Assembly: GCA_026417035.1 (NCBI GenBank)
Contig: JAOAEA010000034.1
Coordinates: 1-40,427 of the forward strand
Reading direction: 5' to 3'
From: Burkholderiales bacterium
GTDB taxonomy: Bacteria; Pseudomonadota; Gammaproteobacteria; Burkholderiales; SG8-39
DNA: 40,427 nucleotides
Shown: positions 20,886-28,225 of the stretch, piece by piece
Numbering within the stretch: the stretch's first letter is position 1
Layout of the letters: each line of letters begins with the position of its first letter
Translations under genes and position numbers: made by a program
Notes under the pieces: generated by a model
Told to the model about the DNA's origin: nothing
The model's input: the letters and a program-made list of their open reading frames with translations, nothing else
Database searches by the model: none

Positions 20886-23315
20886 CTAAGCGAGGCCCGC
20901 CGCGGCCGGTCGGCGGGGCTGGCCCGGCAGCAGCGGCTGCAGCGCGGCGCGCAGGCTCTCGAGGGTCGCCGGCTTGGTCACGAGCCCGTCGCAGCCCGCC
21001 GCGATGGCGCGCTCGGCTTCCGCGCCGGCGTGGTGGGCGGTGAGCGCGAGGATCGTGCCGGTGTAGCCGCGGGTGCGCAGGACGTGCACCGCCTCGTAGC
21101 CGTTCATCACCGGCATCTCCATGTCCATCAGGATCACGTCGTAAGTACCCGTCACCGCGGCGTCGACCGCGGAGAACCCGTTGGCGACCGCGTGCACCTC
21201 GAGCCCGAGGCGCGCGAGCTGAACCTCGATCAGCGTGCGGATGTCGTCGTTGTCCTCGGCGAGGAGCACGCGCCCGGTGAGCGTGTCGCGCGCCGCGGCG
21301 AGGCTCGCCGGCTCGCGCAGCCCGCTCTTCCCCGCGGGCTCGCACGGCAGGCGCAGACGGAAGATGGTGCCGACGCCGGGCGTGGATTCCACCTCGATCG
21401 CGCCGCCCATCAGGTCCACCAGGCGCTTCGCGATCGCAAGCCCGAGCCCGGTGCCGCCGAAGCGCGACGCGACGCTCGCGTCGGCCTGCTCGAACGGCTC
21501 GAAGATCCGCTCGAGCGCCTCGGCCGGGATGCCGGGTCCGGTGTCGCGCACCTCGACGTCGAGGACCGCGACGTGCCAGGACGCGGAGAGCTCCACCGAG
21601 CCCGCCTGCGTGAACTTGAGCGCGTTGCCGAGGAGGTTGATCAGCACCTGCCGCACGCGCGGCGCATCGAGCATCAGCGCCGCGGGCAGCGGCGTGCGCT
21701 TGACCAGGCGCAGGCGCAGGCGCTTCTCCTCGGCGAGCGAGCGCAGCGTGCCGACCACCTCGCGCAGCAGCCGCTCCGGATCCTCGGGCGCCGGCGCGAG
21801 CTCGAGGGTCCCGGCAGCGAGCTTCGCGAGGTCGAGGTGGTTGTTGATCATCACGAGCAGGTGCTCGCAGTTGCGCCCGATCACCTCGCTGTTGCGGATG
21901 CGCGCCGCCTTGCCGAGGTCGTCGGTGAGCTGGTTGATCTTGTTGAACCCCATGATCGCCGTGAGCGGCGTGCGCAGCTCGTGCGTCAGGTGGTTGAGGA
22001 ACTCGGTCTTGAGGCGGTTCGCCTCGCGCGCGGTGGCGGTCTCGAGCTCGAGCTTGCGGCGGTCCTCCATGACGGCGACGACCCAGACCGCCGCTGCGAT
22101 GCCGGTCGTGACCGCCCCGGCGACGAGCGCGAACATCCAGTTCGAATAGAACCCCGACGCGAACAGCAGGATCCCGGCGCCGGCCAGCAGCACGACCTGC
22201 ACCGCGAGCGCGCCGACGAAGTAGCGCCCGGCGGACCGCTGCCCGAGCCGCATCAGGAGCAGCGGCGGGGCGAGGGCCACCAGCACCAGCACGAGGTCGA
22301 TCCACCAGGCGCGCGGCGCGAGGACGCGGCCGTTCTCCACCAGCGTGGCGGTGAGCGCGGCGAGGTGCAGCCCGGAGAGGGTGCCCATCGGTGTCTGGAC
22401 GTAATCGCCCACCGGCGGCACGGTGCGCCCGACGAGGACCGTGCGGCCCTTGACGGCGCGCGCGACCTGCCCCATCGCGGCGCCCCCGAGCGCCGCCTCG
22501 TAGACGTCGCCGAACGCGAGCACTCGCAGCGATCCCGGGTTCGAGGGGAAGCGCACCAGCGCCTCGCCGTCGTCGGTGAGGCCGATCTGCACCGCGCCGA
22601 CGCGCAGCCGGTTGCGGTCGAGCTCGACGCGCGTGCGTTCGCCCTTGTGGGCCATCAGCACACCGAGGGCGAGCGACGGGAAGACGTGCGGCCCCGTCGC
22701 GTGCAGGACGGCCGGGCGCCGCACCGTCCCGTCGGTGTCCGGCTGCAGGTTGCCGACCGCGACGTTCCCCGGGCGCAGCGTCGTGATCGATTCGGGCGGG
22801 AGCTTGATCGCCCGCCAGTGCTGGTTCGGCCACTCGGGGCGGGCGCCGAGCGAGCGCAGCGATACCGCGTCGAGCCGCGCGTTCGTGCTTGCGCTCTCCG
22901 GCTGCGGGACTGGCAGGCCGACCGCGGCGACCACGACGTCCGGGCCGACGGCGGCGGCGAAGGCGTCGTCACCGGGGCGCGGTTCGGAAAAGGGGAGGTG
23001 GAAGCCCACCGCGCGGGCGCCGCTGTCGCGCAGGAACGTCGCGACCCGGGCGAGCGCGGCGCGCTCCGGCTGCCAGGATCCGAGCGTCGGCGCAAGGCGG
23101 GCGAGCGACCCGTCGTCGATGTCGACGACCACGACGTCGTCGAGGTCCACCGGCTCCGCGAGCACCCGCTGGAGCGTGTCGTACGACCACCACTCGAGGC
23201 GACTGAAGAGCCCCGACTGCGCGAAGAGGGCGGTGCCGGCGAGCGCGACAGCCGCCACCGCCGCCATGCGCACGGCGGTGGACGACCACAGCTCCCGCCA
23301 GCTCACCCGCTTCAT
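20886..23315 (-). CDS. CHASE2-domain hybrid sensor histidine kinase
   Basis: 809 residues from ATG 23315, preceded by GGAGGGACAGC as ribosome binding site. After a first transmembrane helix (~16-32) comes an extracytoplasmic CHASE2 domain (~40-310: VVVVDIDDGSLARL, ARAVGFHLPFSEP, VRRPAVL, GRTVLVGRTVPPVGDYVQTP). Three further helices (~335-430) follow, then the dimerisation domain with NHLTHELRTPLTAI (H445) and the ATPase domain (NLLGNALKFT, DTGPGIP, FGGTGLGLAI). A C-terminal receiver has LLAEDNDD and D731 (ILMDMEMPVMNG). CHASE2 ligands are generally unknown. With the HPt and OmpR-type genes downstream it forms a four-step phosphorelay. A TAGAAT -10-like hexamer lies on the minus strand at 23383-23388. 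Confidence 0.95.
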   Translation of the reverse strand: MKRVSWRELWSSTAVRMAAVAAVALAGTALFAQSGLFSRLEWWSYDTLQRVLAEPVDLDDVVVVDIDDGSLARLAPTLGSWQPERAALARVATFLRDSGARAVGFHLPFSEPRPGDDAFAAAVGPDVVVAAVGLPVPQPESASTNARLDAVSLRSLGARPEWPNQHWRAIKLPPESITTLRPGNVAVGNLQPDTDGTVRRPAVLHATGPHVFPSLALGVLMAHKGERTRVELDRNRLRVGAVQIGLTDDGEALVRFPSNPGSLRVLAFGDVYEAALGGAAMGQVARAVKGRTVLVGRTVPPVGDYVQTPMGTLSGLHLAALTATLVENGRVLAPRAWWIDLVLVLVALAPPLLLMRLGQRSAGRYFVGALAVQVVLLAGAGILLFASGFYSNWMFALVAGAVTTGIAAAVWVVAVMEDRRKLELETATAREANRLKTEFLNHLTHELRTPLTAIMGFNKINQLTDDLGKAARIRNSEVIGRNCEHLLVMINNHLDLAKLAAGTLELAPAPEDPERLLREVVGTLRSLAEEKRLRLRLVKRTPLPAALMLDAPRVRQVLINLLGNALKFTQAGSVELSASWHVAVLDVEVRDTGPGIPAEALERIFEPFEQADASVASRFGGTGLGLAIAKRLVDLMGGAIEVESTPGVGTIFRLRLPCEPAGKSGLREPASLAAARDTLTGRVLLAEDNDDIRTLIEVQLARLGLEVHAVANGFSAVDAAVTGTYDVILMDMEMPVMNGYEAVHVLRTRGYTGTILALTAHHAGAEAERAIAAGCDGLVTKPATLESLRAALQPLLPGQPRRPAAAGLA

Positions 23316-23631
23316 GCTGTCCCTCCGGGCCGTCGCGCCCGCTGCGAGCGAGGTCCGCGGCCGCGACATCGAGTGCGCGTCGATTCTACCGGAGCGGATG
23401 CGGGTGGCATACGACGAGCACAGGGGCAAGCGGGCGCCGGTCGGGGGATGCGCCGTACCCCGGTGATCGCTGCCCCGGGGCGCGGCCGCGCCACCCGGCT
23501 CCGGGCTTTTGCTCGGCCACTCGTCCTTGCGGTCGAGGGTGGTCGTAGGCGCCACGTGGGGTGTCCTCCCGCAGGCTTCGCGTGCGCCCGGCCGGCAGTC
23601 GGGCCGCTTCCGAGGCCAAGGAGGACACGCC
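23316..23631. other. Intergenic region, no gene seen
   Basis: About 315 bases between the divergent hybrid-kinase gene and a small plus-strand gene. Apart from the TAGAAT hexamer at 23383-23388 (minus strand, probable -10 of the kinase operon) I see no repeat, hairpin with T-run, or coding signal. Confidence 0.5.
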
Positions 23632-23931
23632 GTGCAGCTTGCCCAACACCCGGATGCACTTGCGGCGCGCGCGAGCGCCGCGCCGCTCATCAGGCTCGCC
23701 CTGGCCGCGATCGCGGTGTGCGCGGTGGCATTCGTCGCCACGGCCGCCGTCGACCCGTTGGAAGAGCTCGTCGCGCCCGCCGTCCGCAGCAGTGCGGCGA
23801 TCTCGCCGTCGCGGATCGGCATCGGCGGCACCGAACAGGCGGCCGACACGGTCGCGCCGATCGACTACCTGCCGGCGCGGCTCCACGTACAAGCCGATTA
23901 CGACCCGCTGCCGCAGCCCCAGGCCTTCTGA
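23632..23931 (+). CDS. Small single-pass membrane protein of unknown function
   Basis: 99 residues from GTG 23632, which has an excellent AAGGAGGA ribosome binding site 6 bases upstream; that site, more than similarity, supports the gene. One transmembrane helix (residues ~20-40: PLIRLALAAIAVCAVAFVA) precedes a periplasmic tail rich in alanine, proline and acidic residues, ending LPQPQAF. I do not recognise the family. It lies divergent from the CHASE2 kinase operon. Confidence 0.65.
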   Translation: MQLAQHPDALAARASAAPLIRLALAAIAVCAVAFVATAAVDPLEELVAPAVRSSAAISPSRIGIGGTEQAADTVAPIDYLPARLHVQADYDPLPQPQAF

Positions 23932-23943
23932 AGGCACCGCGCG

Positions 23944-24151
23944 GGAGGATCGCCACGCCGCGCCTGGCGATTCCCGGGCTGCTCGCCGTGGCGCTCGCGG
24001 CGATGCCCATGCGCCGCAGGCGGCGGATCCCCGCCTCGAGGTGGGGCTCGCCGCCGCGGACGACTACGCGCGGACGCTCGTCGCGCGCCGCGCCGCCGCG
24101 GTCGGCTGCGACGTGTCGGCCGCCCTCGGGTCGCGAGGCGCGCGCGGGTAG
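23944..24151 (+). pseudogene. Possible frameshifted small exported protein
   Basis: Two adjoining frames look coding. Bases ~23950-24004 encode a signal-peptide-like core (RLAIPGLLAVALAA), and from about 24010 the +1-shifted frame encodes HAPQAADPRLEVGLAAADDYARTL with G/C at nearly all third positions, ending at a TAG at 24149-24151. A GGGAGG lies upstream, but no ATG/GTG follows at a proper distance. It reads like a small exported protein with a single-base indel and a lost start codon. A chance GC-rich pattern cannot be excluded. Confidence 0.25.
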
Positions 24152-24194
24152 CGCTAACGAACGCACGGCGCTGCGCCGTTGGGCGTGGCGTGCT

Positions 24195-24223
24195 TTGCGC
24201 GCGGCGCGTGCGGGCCGCATAAT
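24195..24223 (+). promoter_or_regulatory. Putative sigma-70 promoter of dnr
   Basis: TTGCGC (-35, 24195-24200), spacer of exactly 17, CATAAT (-10, 24218-24223). Transcription would start near 24230, 24 bases before the GTG chosen for the regulator gene, which supports that start over the TTG at 24179. Confidence 0.5.
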
Positions 24224-24253
24224 CGGCCGGTCGCCTCGCCGGCCGCCGCGCCC

Positions 24254-24940
24254 GTGCCCGCCGCCTCGATCAGCATCACCGACTTTCTCAGGAACCTGCC
24301 GCTCTTCCGCGAGCTCGAGCCTGCGCAGCTCGAGCGCCTCGCGGCGGGGGCGCGGGAGATCCGCGCAGGCCCCGGCACCATCCTCTTCCGCCGCGGCGAC
24401 CCTTCCCTCGGGATGCACGCCGTGGTCTACGGGCAGGTGAAGCTCGCGCTCACCGCACCCGACGGCGCCGAGAAGGTCGTCGAAGTGGTCGGCCCCGGCG
24501 GGAGCTTCGGCGAGGCGGTCATGTTCCTCGAGAAGCCGTACTACGTGACGGCGGAGGTGCTCGCCGACAGCCTCGTCCTCTTCGTCTCGCGCACGGCGAT
24601 CTTCGCGGAGATCGACGCGAGCCCGCAGTTCGCCCGCCGCATGCTCGCCGGGCTGTCGCTGCGGCTGCACCGGCTGATCGGCGACCTCGAGGCGCTGTCG
24701 CTCAAGAGCGGGACCGAGCGCGTGATCGGCTACCTCCTGCGCGACTGCCCCGACACCGGCCCCCAGGCGCTCGACGTGCGCCTGCCGGTGGCGAAGGGCG
24801 TGCTCGCGTCGCGGCTCAACCTGACGCGGGAGCATTTCTCGCGGATCCTCCACGACCTCGCGGCTGCGGGGCTGGTGCGCGTCGCCGGCCGGTCGGTGCG
24901 CATCCTCGACGCCGCACGCCTGCGGACCTGGCGGCCCTGA
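24254..24940 (+). CDS. dnr: Crp/Fnr-family regulator, Dnr-type (denitrification, NO-responsive)
   Basis: 228 residues from GTG 24254. A cyclic-nucleotide-binding-like domain (~10-125: GTILFRRGDPSLGMHAVVYGQ, FGEAVMFLEKP) is followed by the long dimer helix (SLRLHRLIGDLEALSLKSGTERV) and a winged helix with LTREHFSRILHDL. In that recognition helix the E..SR residues match FNR-type readers of TTGAT half-sites. There is no N-terminal cysteine cluster, so it is not an oxygen-sensing FNR. Length, the SLK-xxxRV motif and the nearby nir genes point to Dnr, which in Pseudomonas activates nir, nor and nos genes through heme and NO. It is the natural candidate for the boxes at 25168, 26371 and 31657. The start is uncertain: GTG 24185 or TTG 24179 are alternatives. 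Confidence 0.88.
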   Translation: MPAASISITDFLRNLPLFRELEPAQLERLAAGAREIRAGPGTILFRRGDPSLGMHAVVYGQVKLALTAPDGAEKVVEVVGPGGSFGEAVMFLEKPYYVTAEVLADSLVLFVSRTAIFAEIDASPQFARRMLAGLSLRLHRLIGDLEALSLKSGTERVIGYLLRDCPDTGPQALDVRLPVAKGVLASRLNLTREHFSRILHDLAAAGLVRVAGRSVRILDAARLRTWRP

Positions 24941-24960
24941 GGGGGCCGTGGGCGACGACC

Positions 24961-25063
24961 AAGATGGAAGCGACGCCGCAGGCGTCGCTTCCCCCGGGAT
25001 CGGGGAGCACGAGGGGGCGCCGCGAAGCGGCTTGGCCCTCCCGTCACGCAGACCGCTGATATG
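24961..25063 (+). repeat. 103-bp structured interspersed repeat, copy A
   Basis: Matches 37505-37607 over exactly 103 bases with about 17 differences by my alignment and no gap. It can fold into three hairpins: GAAGCGACGCC / GGCGTCGCTTC (perfect, loop GCA), CCCCG / CGGGG, and GCCGC-GAA-GCGGC closed by GAGGG / CCCTC. It starts 20 bases after the stop of the Dnr-type regulator gene. No open reading frame of note lies inside. Confidence 0.8.
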
Positions 25064-25167
25064 CACTCCAATATGCTAGACGGCGTGCATTCGTTCACGC
25101 CGCGGTCCGCCGATGGCGCACTGCGTCACATTGCGGCGCGTCCCGCCGGGCGCCACCCGGCAATCGT

Positions 25168-25181
25168 TTGATCCAGATCAC
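25168..25181. promoter_or_regulatory. FNR/Dnr box upstream of radical SAM gene
   Basis: TTGATCCAGATCAC, one mismatch to the FNR consensus TTGAT-N4-ATCAA. A hexamer CACGCT at 25204-25209, with A at position 2 and T at position 6, lies 32 bases (centre to centre) downstream, the spacing of a class II activated promoter. Transcription would start near 25216, before the terminator at 25232-25280. Confidence 0.75.
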
Positions 25182-25231
25182 AGCGCGGCGTGGTCTGCGC
25201 CGGCACGCTGCTCACCGTGTCTCCTGGTGTG

Positions 25232-25280
25232 GGGCGGAAAACGGAAGCCTTCGCGGCTTTCGGTCTTCCGCCCTTTTTTT
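25232..25280 (+). terminator. Strong intrinsic terminator in the leader of the radical SAM gene
   Basis: GGGCGGAA (25232-25239) pairs with TTCCGCCC (25266-25273); an inner stem of about 8 bp is closed by a TTCGC loop; seven T residues follow at 25274-25280. It sits between the FNR box and the ATG at 25306, and the stop of the nearest upstream gene is 290 bases away. It therefore ends a short transcript or acts as an attenuator rather than closing the dnr transcript neatly. Confidence 0.85.
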
Positions 25281-25305
25281 GTCAAGCCACGGAAGGAGAC
25301 ACGCA

Positions 25306-26313
25306 ATGAGAAAGATTACCGAACGCATCGACCGGATCACGCTGCTCACCGACGAGTGGCGGTCCGAGGCCCCGCCGGTCCCGCGCAGCGTCAAGATCGA
25401 ACTCACGGCGCGCTGCGACTTCAAGTGCTTCTTCTGCGCCTCGCACATGCGGCTGCGCGACAAGTCCGACATGCCGCAGGCGTTCTTCGAGCGCATCGTG
25501 CGCGAGATGCGGGAAGCGGGCGTCGAGGAGCTCGGGGTCTTCTACCTCGGCGAGTCGTTCCTCTGCCCGTGGCTCCCCGAGGCGATCCGCTACGCGAAGC
25601 GCGAATGCGGGTACCCCTACGTGTTCCTCACCACCAACGGGCGCATGGCGACCCCGGAGCGCGTGCGCGCGTGCATGGAGGCGGGCCTCGACAGCCTGAA
25701 GTTCAGCTTCAACTTCGCCGACGCGCAGCAGTTCCACGACGTCACCGGCGTGAAGCCCGCGGCCTACCCCGAGATCATCGGGCACGTGAAGGCCGCGCGC
25801 GAGATCCGCGACGCGCTGCACGCCGCCACCGGCCACTGGTGCGGCATCTACGCTTCGTCCATCGAGTACGACGGCGAGCAGCGCCAGCGCATGGTCGAAG
25901 CCGTGAAGGGGATCGTCCCGTACGTCGACGAGCACTACTGGCTGCCGCTCTACGGCCAGGCGGGCCTCACCACCGGCGCGAAGGGCACCAAGCCCACCGC
26001 CGGCAACCAGGGCCGGGTCGGCGCGCTGAGGAAGCCCCTGCCGTGCTGGTCGCTCTTCACCGAGGGCCACATCACCTTCGACGGCCGGCTCTCGGCCTGC
26101 TGCTTCGACCACGACGGCCGCTTCGACATGGGCGACCTCCACACCATGTCCTTCATGGAAGCCTGGCACTCGGAGAGATTCCGCGCCCTGCGTCGCGCGA
26201 ACCTCGCCGAGGACGTGCGCGGCACCGTCTGCGAGAAGTGCATCGCCTACGAGGACGCCGAGGCCAAGCCGCAGCCGGTCTCGTTCGTCGCACGCCCCGC
26301 GGTCGCCGCGTGA
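25306..26313 (+). CDS. Radical SAM protein with SPASM-like C-terminus, function unknown
   Basis: 335 residues from ATG 25306, with GGAAGGA 9 bases upstream. The cluster motif CDFKCFFC (C37, C41, C44) binds the SAM-cleaving 4Fe-4S cluster. The TIM-barrel landmarks YLGESFL and FLTTNGR follow. The C-terminal part has CWSLF, GRLSACCFDHDG, FMEAWHSERFRALRR and CEKC, the pattern of a SPASM auxiliary-cluster domain. It is a different protein from NirJ, which is encoded at 37605. The FNR box and terminator upstream suggest expression in low oxygen. Neighbouring hemerythrin and NnrS-like genes hint at a role tied to NO or denitrification, but no substrate peptide or tetrapyrrole is evident. Confidence 0.9.
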   Translation: MRKITERIDRITLLTDEWRSEAPPVPRSVKIELTARCDFKCFFCASHMRLRDKSDMPQAFFERIVREMREAGVEELGVFYLGESFLCPWLPEAIRYAKRECGYPYVFLTTNGRMATPERVRACMEAGLDSLKFSFNFADAQQFHDVTGVKPAAYPEIIGHVKAAREIRDALHAATGHWCGIYASSIEYDGEQRQRMVEAVKGIVPYVDEHYWLPLYGQAGLTTGAKGTKPTAGNQGRVGALRKPLPCWSLFTEGHITFDGRLSACCFDHDGRFDMGDLHTMSFMEAWHSERFRALRRANLAEDVRGTVCEKCIAYEDAEAKPQPVSFVARPAVAA

Positions 26314-26370
26314 GCTGAGATCCCCCGCGCCCGCGAGGGCCTTCGCCACGCGGGCGCGGCGCGCCGCGCG

Positions 26371-26386
26371 CTTAGGATGCATCAAG
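26371..26386. promoter_or_regulatory. Dnr-like box upstream of hemerythrin gene
   Basis: CTTAGGATGCATCAAG: right half-site ATCAA perfect, left half TTAGG degenerate. It differs at three positions from the box between nirE and nirS (CTTAAGACGCATCAAG). GAGAAT at 26409-26414 (4 of 6 to TATAAT) lies 33 bases from the box centre, close to class II spacing. Confidence 0.6.
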
Positions 26387-26442
26387 GCGCGGCCCGTGGC
26401 GCTGCGCCGAGAATCGCTCGCATCCGGATGCGGAGGCGAGCG

Positions 26443-26880
26443 ATGACGACGATCAGTGTTTTCATGGCCGACGACCACCGAGCCTGCGACGGCCTCTACG
26501 CCGAGGCCGAGGCGGCGGTCGCCGCAGGCGCGTGGGACGACGCGGCCGCGCGGTGTGCGGCGTTCACCGAGGCCCTCGCGCGCCACTTCGCCCGGGAGGA
26601 GGAGACCCTGTTCCCGGCGTTCGAGGCGCGCACCGGGATGACCGAGGGCCCGACCGCGATGATGCGCATGGAGCACGACGAGATGCGCGAGCTCTGCGCG
26701 GCGCTCGCGGCCGCGGTCGAGGCGCGCGCGCGGGACGAATTCCTCGGCGCGGGCGAGACGCTGGTGGTGCTGATGCAGCAGCACAACATGAAGGAGGAGC
26801 AGATCCTCTACCCCCTCATGGACCGCAGCCTCGGCGGCGAAGCCGCGGGGCTCCTCGAGCGCCTCGCCCCCACGGCCTGA
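26443..26880 (+). CDS. Hemerythrin HHE-domain protein
   Basis: 145 residues from ATG 26443, which has GGAGG 8 bases upstream; a longer frame starting at 26377 would begin inside the Dnr-like box. The di-iron ligands of a four-helix hemerythrin are visible: DDHRACD, ARHFAREEETLFP, MEHDEMRE and QQHNMKEEQILYP. Proteins of this kind (related to DnrN/YtfE) handle NO or repair iron-sulfur damage in denitrifiers. It precedes the NnrS-like gene by 10 bases, so both are likely induced together. Confidence 0.92.
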   Translation: MTTISVFMADDHRACDGLYAEAEAAVAAGAWDDAAARCAAFTEALARHFAREEETLFPAFEARTGMTEGPTAMMRMEHDEMRELCAALAAAVEARARDEFLGAGETLVVLMQQHNMKEEQILYPLMDRSLGGEAAGLLERLAPTA

Positions 26881-26890
26881 GCGGCGTGGC

Positions 26891-28162
26891 GTGGCCGCCC
26901 CCGGCCTCCGCTACGACCAGGCGCCGCCGTTCGCGGTGCCGCTGCGGTTTTTCCTGACCGCGCCGCTCTTCCTCGTCGCCGCGGCGCTGGTCGTCGGATT
27001 CCGCGGCGAGGAGCTCTTCGCCTCGCGTTTCTCGCCGGCGGCGCTCGCGGCGACGCATCTCGTCACGCTCGGGTTCATGGCGATGACGATGCTCGGCGCG
27101 ATGTCGCAGGTCCTGCCGGTGCTCGCCGGCGTGCCGCTGCCGCGGCCGCGGCTCGTGGCGGCGCTGGCGCACGCGGGCATCACGGCGGGCACCGCCGCGC
27201 TGGCGGGCGGGTTCTTGTGGGGCGCGCCTGGGCCGCTCAAGGCCGGAGTGCTGCTGCTCGGCGGCGGGCTCGGCGTGTTCCTGGCGGCCGTCGCCATCGG
27301 TCTCGCGCGCGCGCCCAACCGCGCGGCGACCGGCGTCGGGCTCGCGCTCGCGGCGCTCGGGCTCGCGGTGACGGTCGCGCTGGGGCTCGAGCTCGGCGCG
27401 GTGCGCGCCTGGGGGCGCGCGGCCGCGAACCTCGCCGCCCGTGACCTCCACCCGGCGTGGGGGCTCTTCGGCTGGACCGGCCTCCTCGTCGCGGTGGTGG
27501 GCTTCCATGTCGTGCCGATGTTCCAGATGACCCCTCCCTACCCGGCGACCATGCAGCGGTGGCTCGCGCCGGCGGTGTTCGCGCTGCTCGTCGCGTGGTC
27601 GGCCGCGCGGTGGGGCGGGGACCTGCCGCGCGCGTCGGTCTGGCTGCTGGGGGCGGTTGCGGGCGGGTGGTTCGCTTTTGCGGTGACGACGATCGCGCTG
27701 CAGGCGCGGCGCCGGCGCCCCCGCGCCGACGCGACGCTCCTGCTGTGGCGGCTTGGGATGGCGTGCGCCGTGGCGGCGCTCGCTGGCTGGGCGGCGTCCG
27801 TGGCGCTCGCCACCGACGCCATCGACGTCGCCGTCGGCGTCCTCGCTCTGGTCGGGTTCGCCGTCTCCGTGATCGCGGGGATGCTGCACAAGATCGTGCC
27901 GTTCCTCGCATGGTTCCACCTCCGGGCGCTCGTGCCGCCCGGGCGCCGCGTGCCGCACATGGGGTTGCTGCTCCCGGATCCGGCGCAGCGCCGCTACGTC
28001 GTCGCGCAGGCCGCCGCGGTGGCGGCGATGCTCGCAGCGGTCGCTGCGCCGCCGTGGATGGCGCCGGTGGCGGCGGCGGCCCTCGCGCTCGCGGCGCTGC
28101 TGCTCGAGTGGAACCTCGTCACCGTGCTGCGCGCGTTCCGGCGCGCCCGGGACGCCGCGTAG
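26891..28162 (+). CDS. Polytopic membrane protein, NnrS/heme-copper oxidase subunit I-like
   Basis: 423 residues from GTG, about 12 transmembrane helices. Histidines lie within helices: THLVTLGFMAMTMLGAMSQV, DLHPAWGLFGWTGLLVAVVG followed by FHVVPMFQMTPPYP, and GMLHKIVPFLAWFHL. This histidine pattern resembles NnrS and the wider group of heme-copper-oxidase-I-like membrane proteins common in denitrifiers, where NnrS helps relieve NO stress. Family placement is from pattern only. It sits directly behind the hemerythrin gene and would share its Dnr-like box. It converges on a second hemerythrin gene; the 63 bases between hold only short GC palindromes. Confidence 0.75.
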   Translation: MAAPGLRYDQAPPFAVPLRFFLTAPLFLVAAALVVGFRGEELFASRFSPAALAATHLVTLGFMAMTMLGAMSQVLPVLAGVPLPRPRLVAALAHAGITAGTAALAGGFLWGAPGPLKAGVLLLGGGLGVFLAAVAIGLARAPNRAATGVGLALAALGLAVTVALGLELGAVRAWGRAAANLAARDLHPAWGLFGWTGLLVAVVGFHVVPMFQMTPPYPATMQRWLAPAVFALLVAWSAARWGGDLPRASVWLLGAVAGGWFAFAVTTIALQARRRRPRADATLLLWRLGMACAVAALAGWAASVALATDAIDVAVGVLALVGFAVSVIAGMLHKIVPFLAWFHLRALVPPGRRVPHMGLLLPDPAQRRYVVAQAAAVAAMLAAVAAPPWMAPVAAAALALAALLLEWNLVTVLRAFRRARDAA

Positions 28163-28225
28163 CGGAGAGCGGCCCGCCGGCGGGACGGGGACGCGGAGCG
28201 GGCCGGGCCGCGCGCGGCGGCCGGA

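Noticed and set aside
20649..24440. A 1263-codon plus-strand open frame across the phosphorelay operon and the dnr region
   Set aside because: It is antisense to the well-supported CHASE2 kinase gene, and its sequence is arginine/alanine-rich without a recognisable domain.
25061..25171. A 36-codon open frame (starting MHSNMLDGVH) after repeat copy A
   Set aside because: No ribosome binding site, ends at the FNR box, and the start lies in the repeat edge; nothing suggests it is translated.
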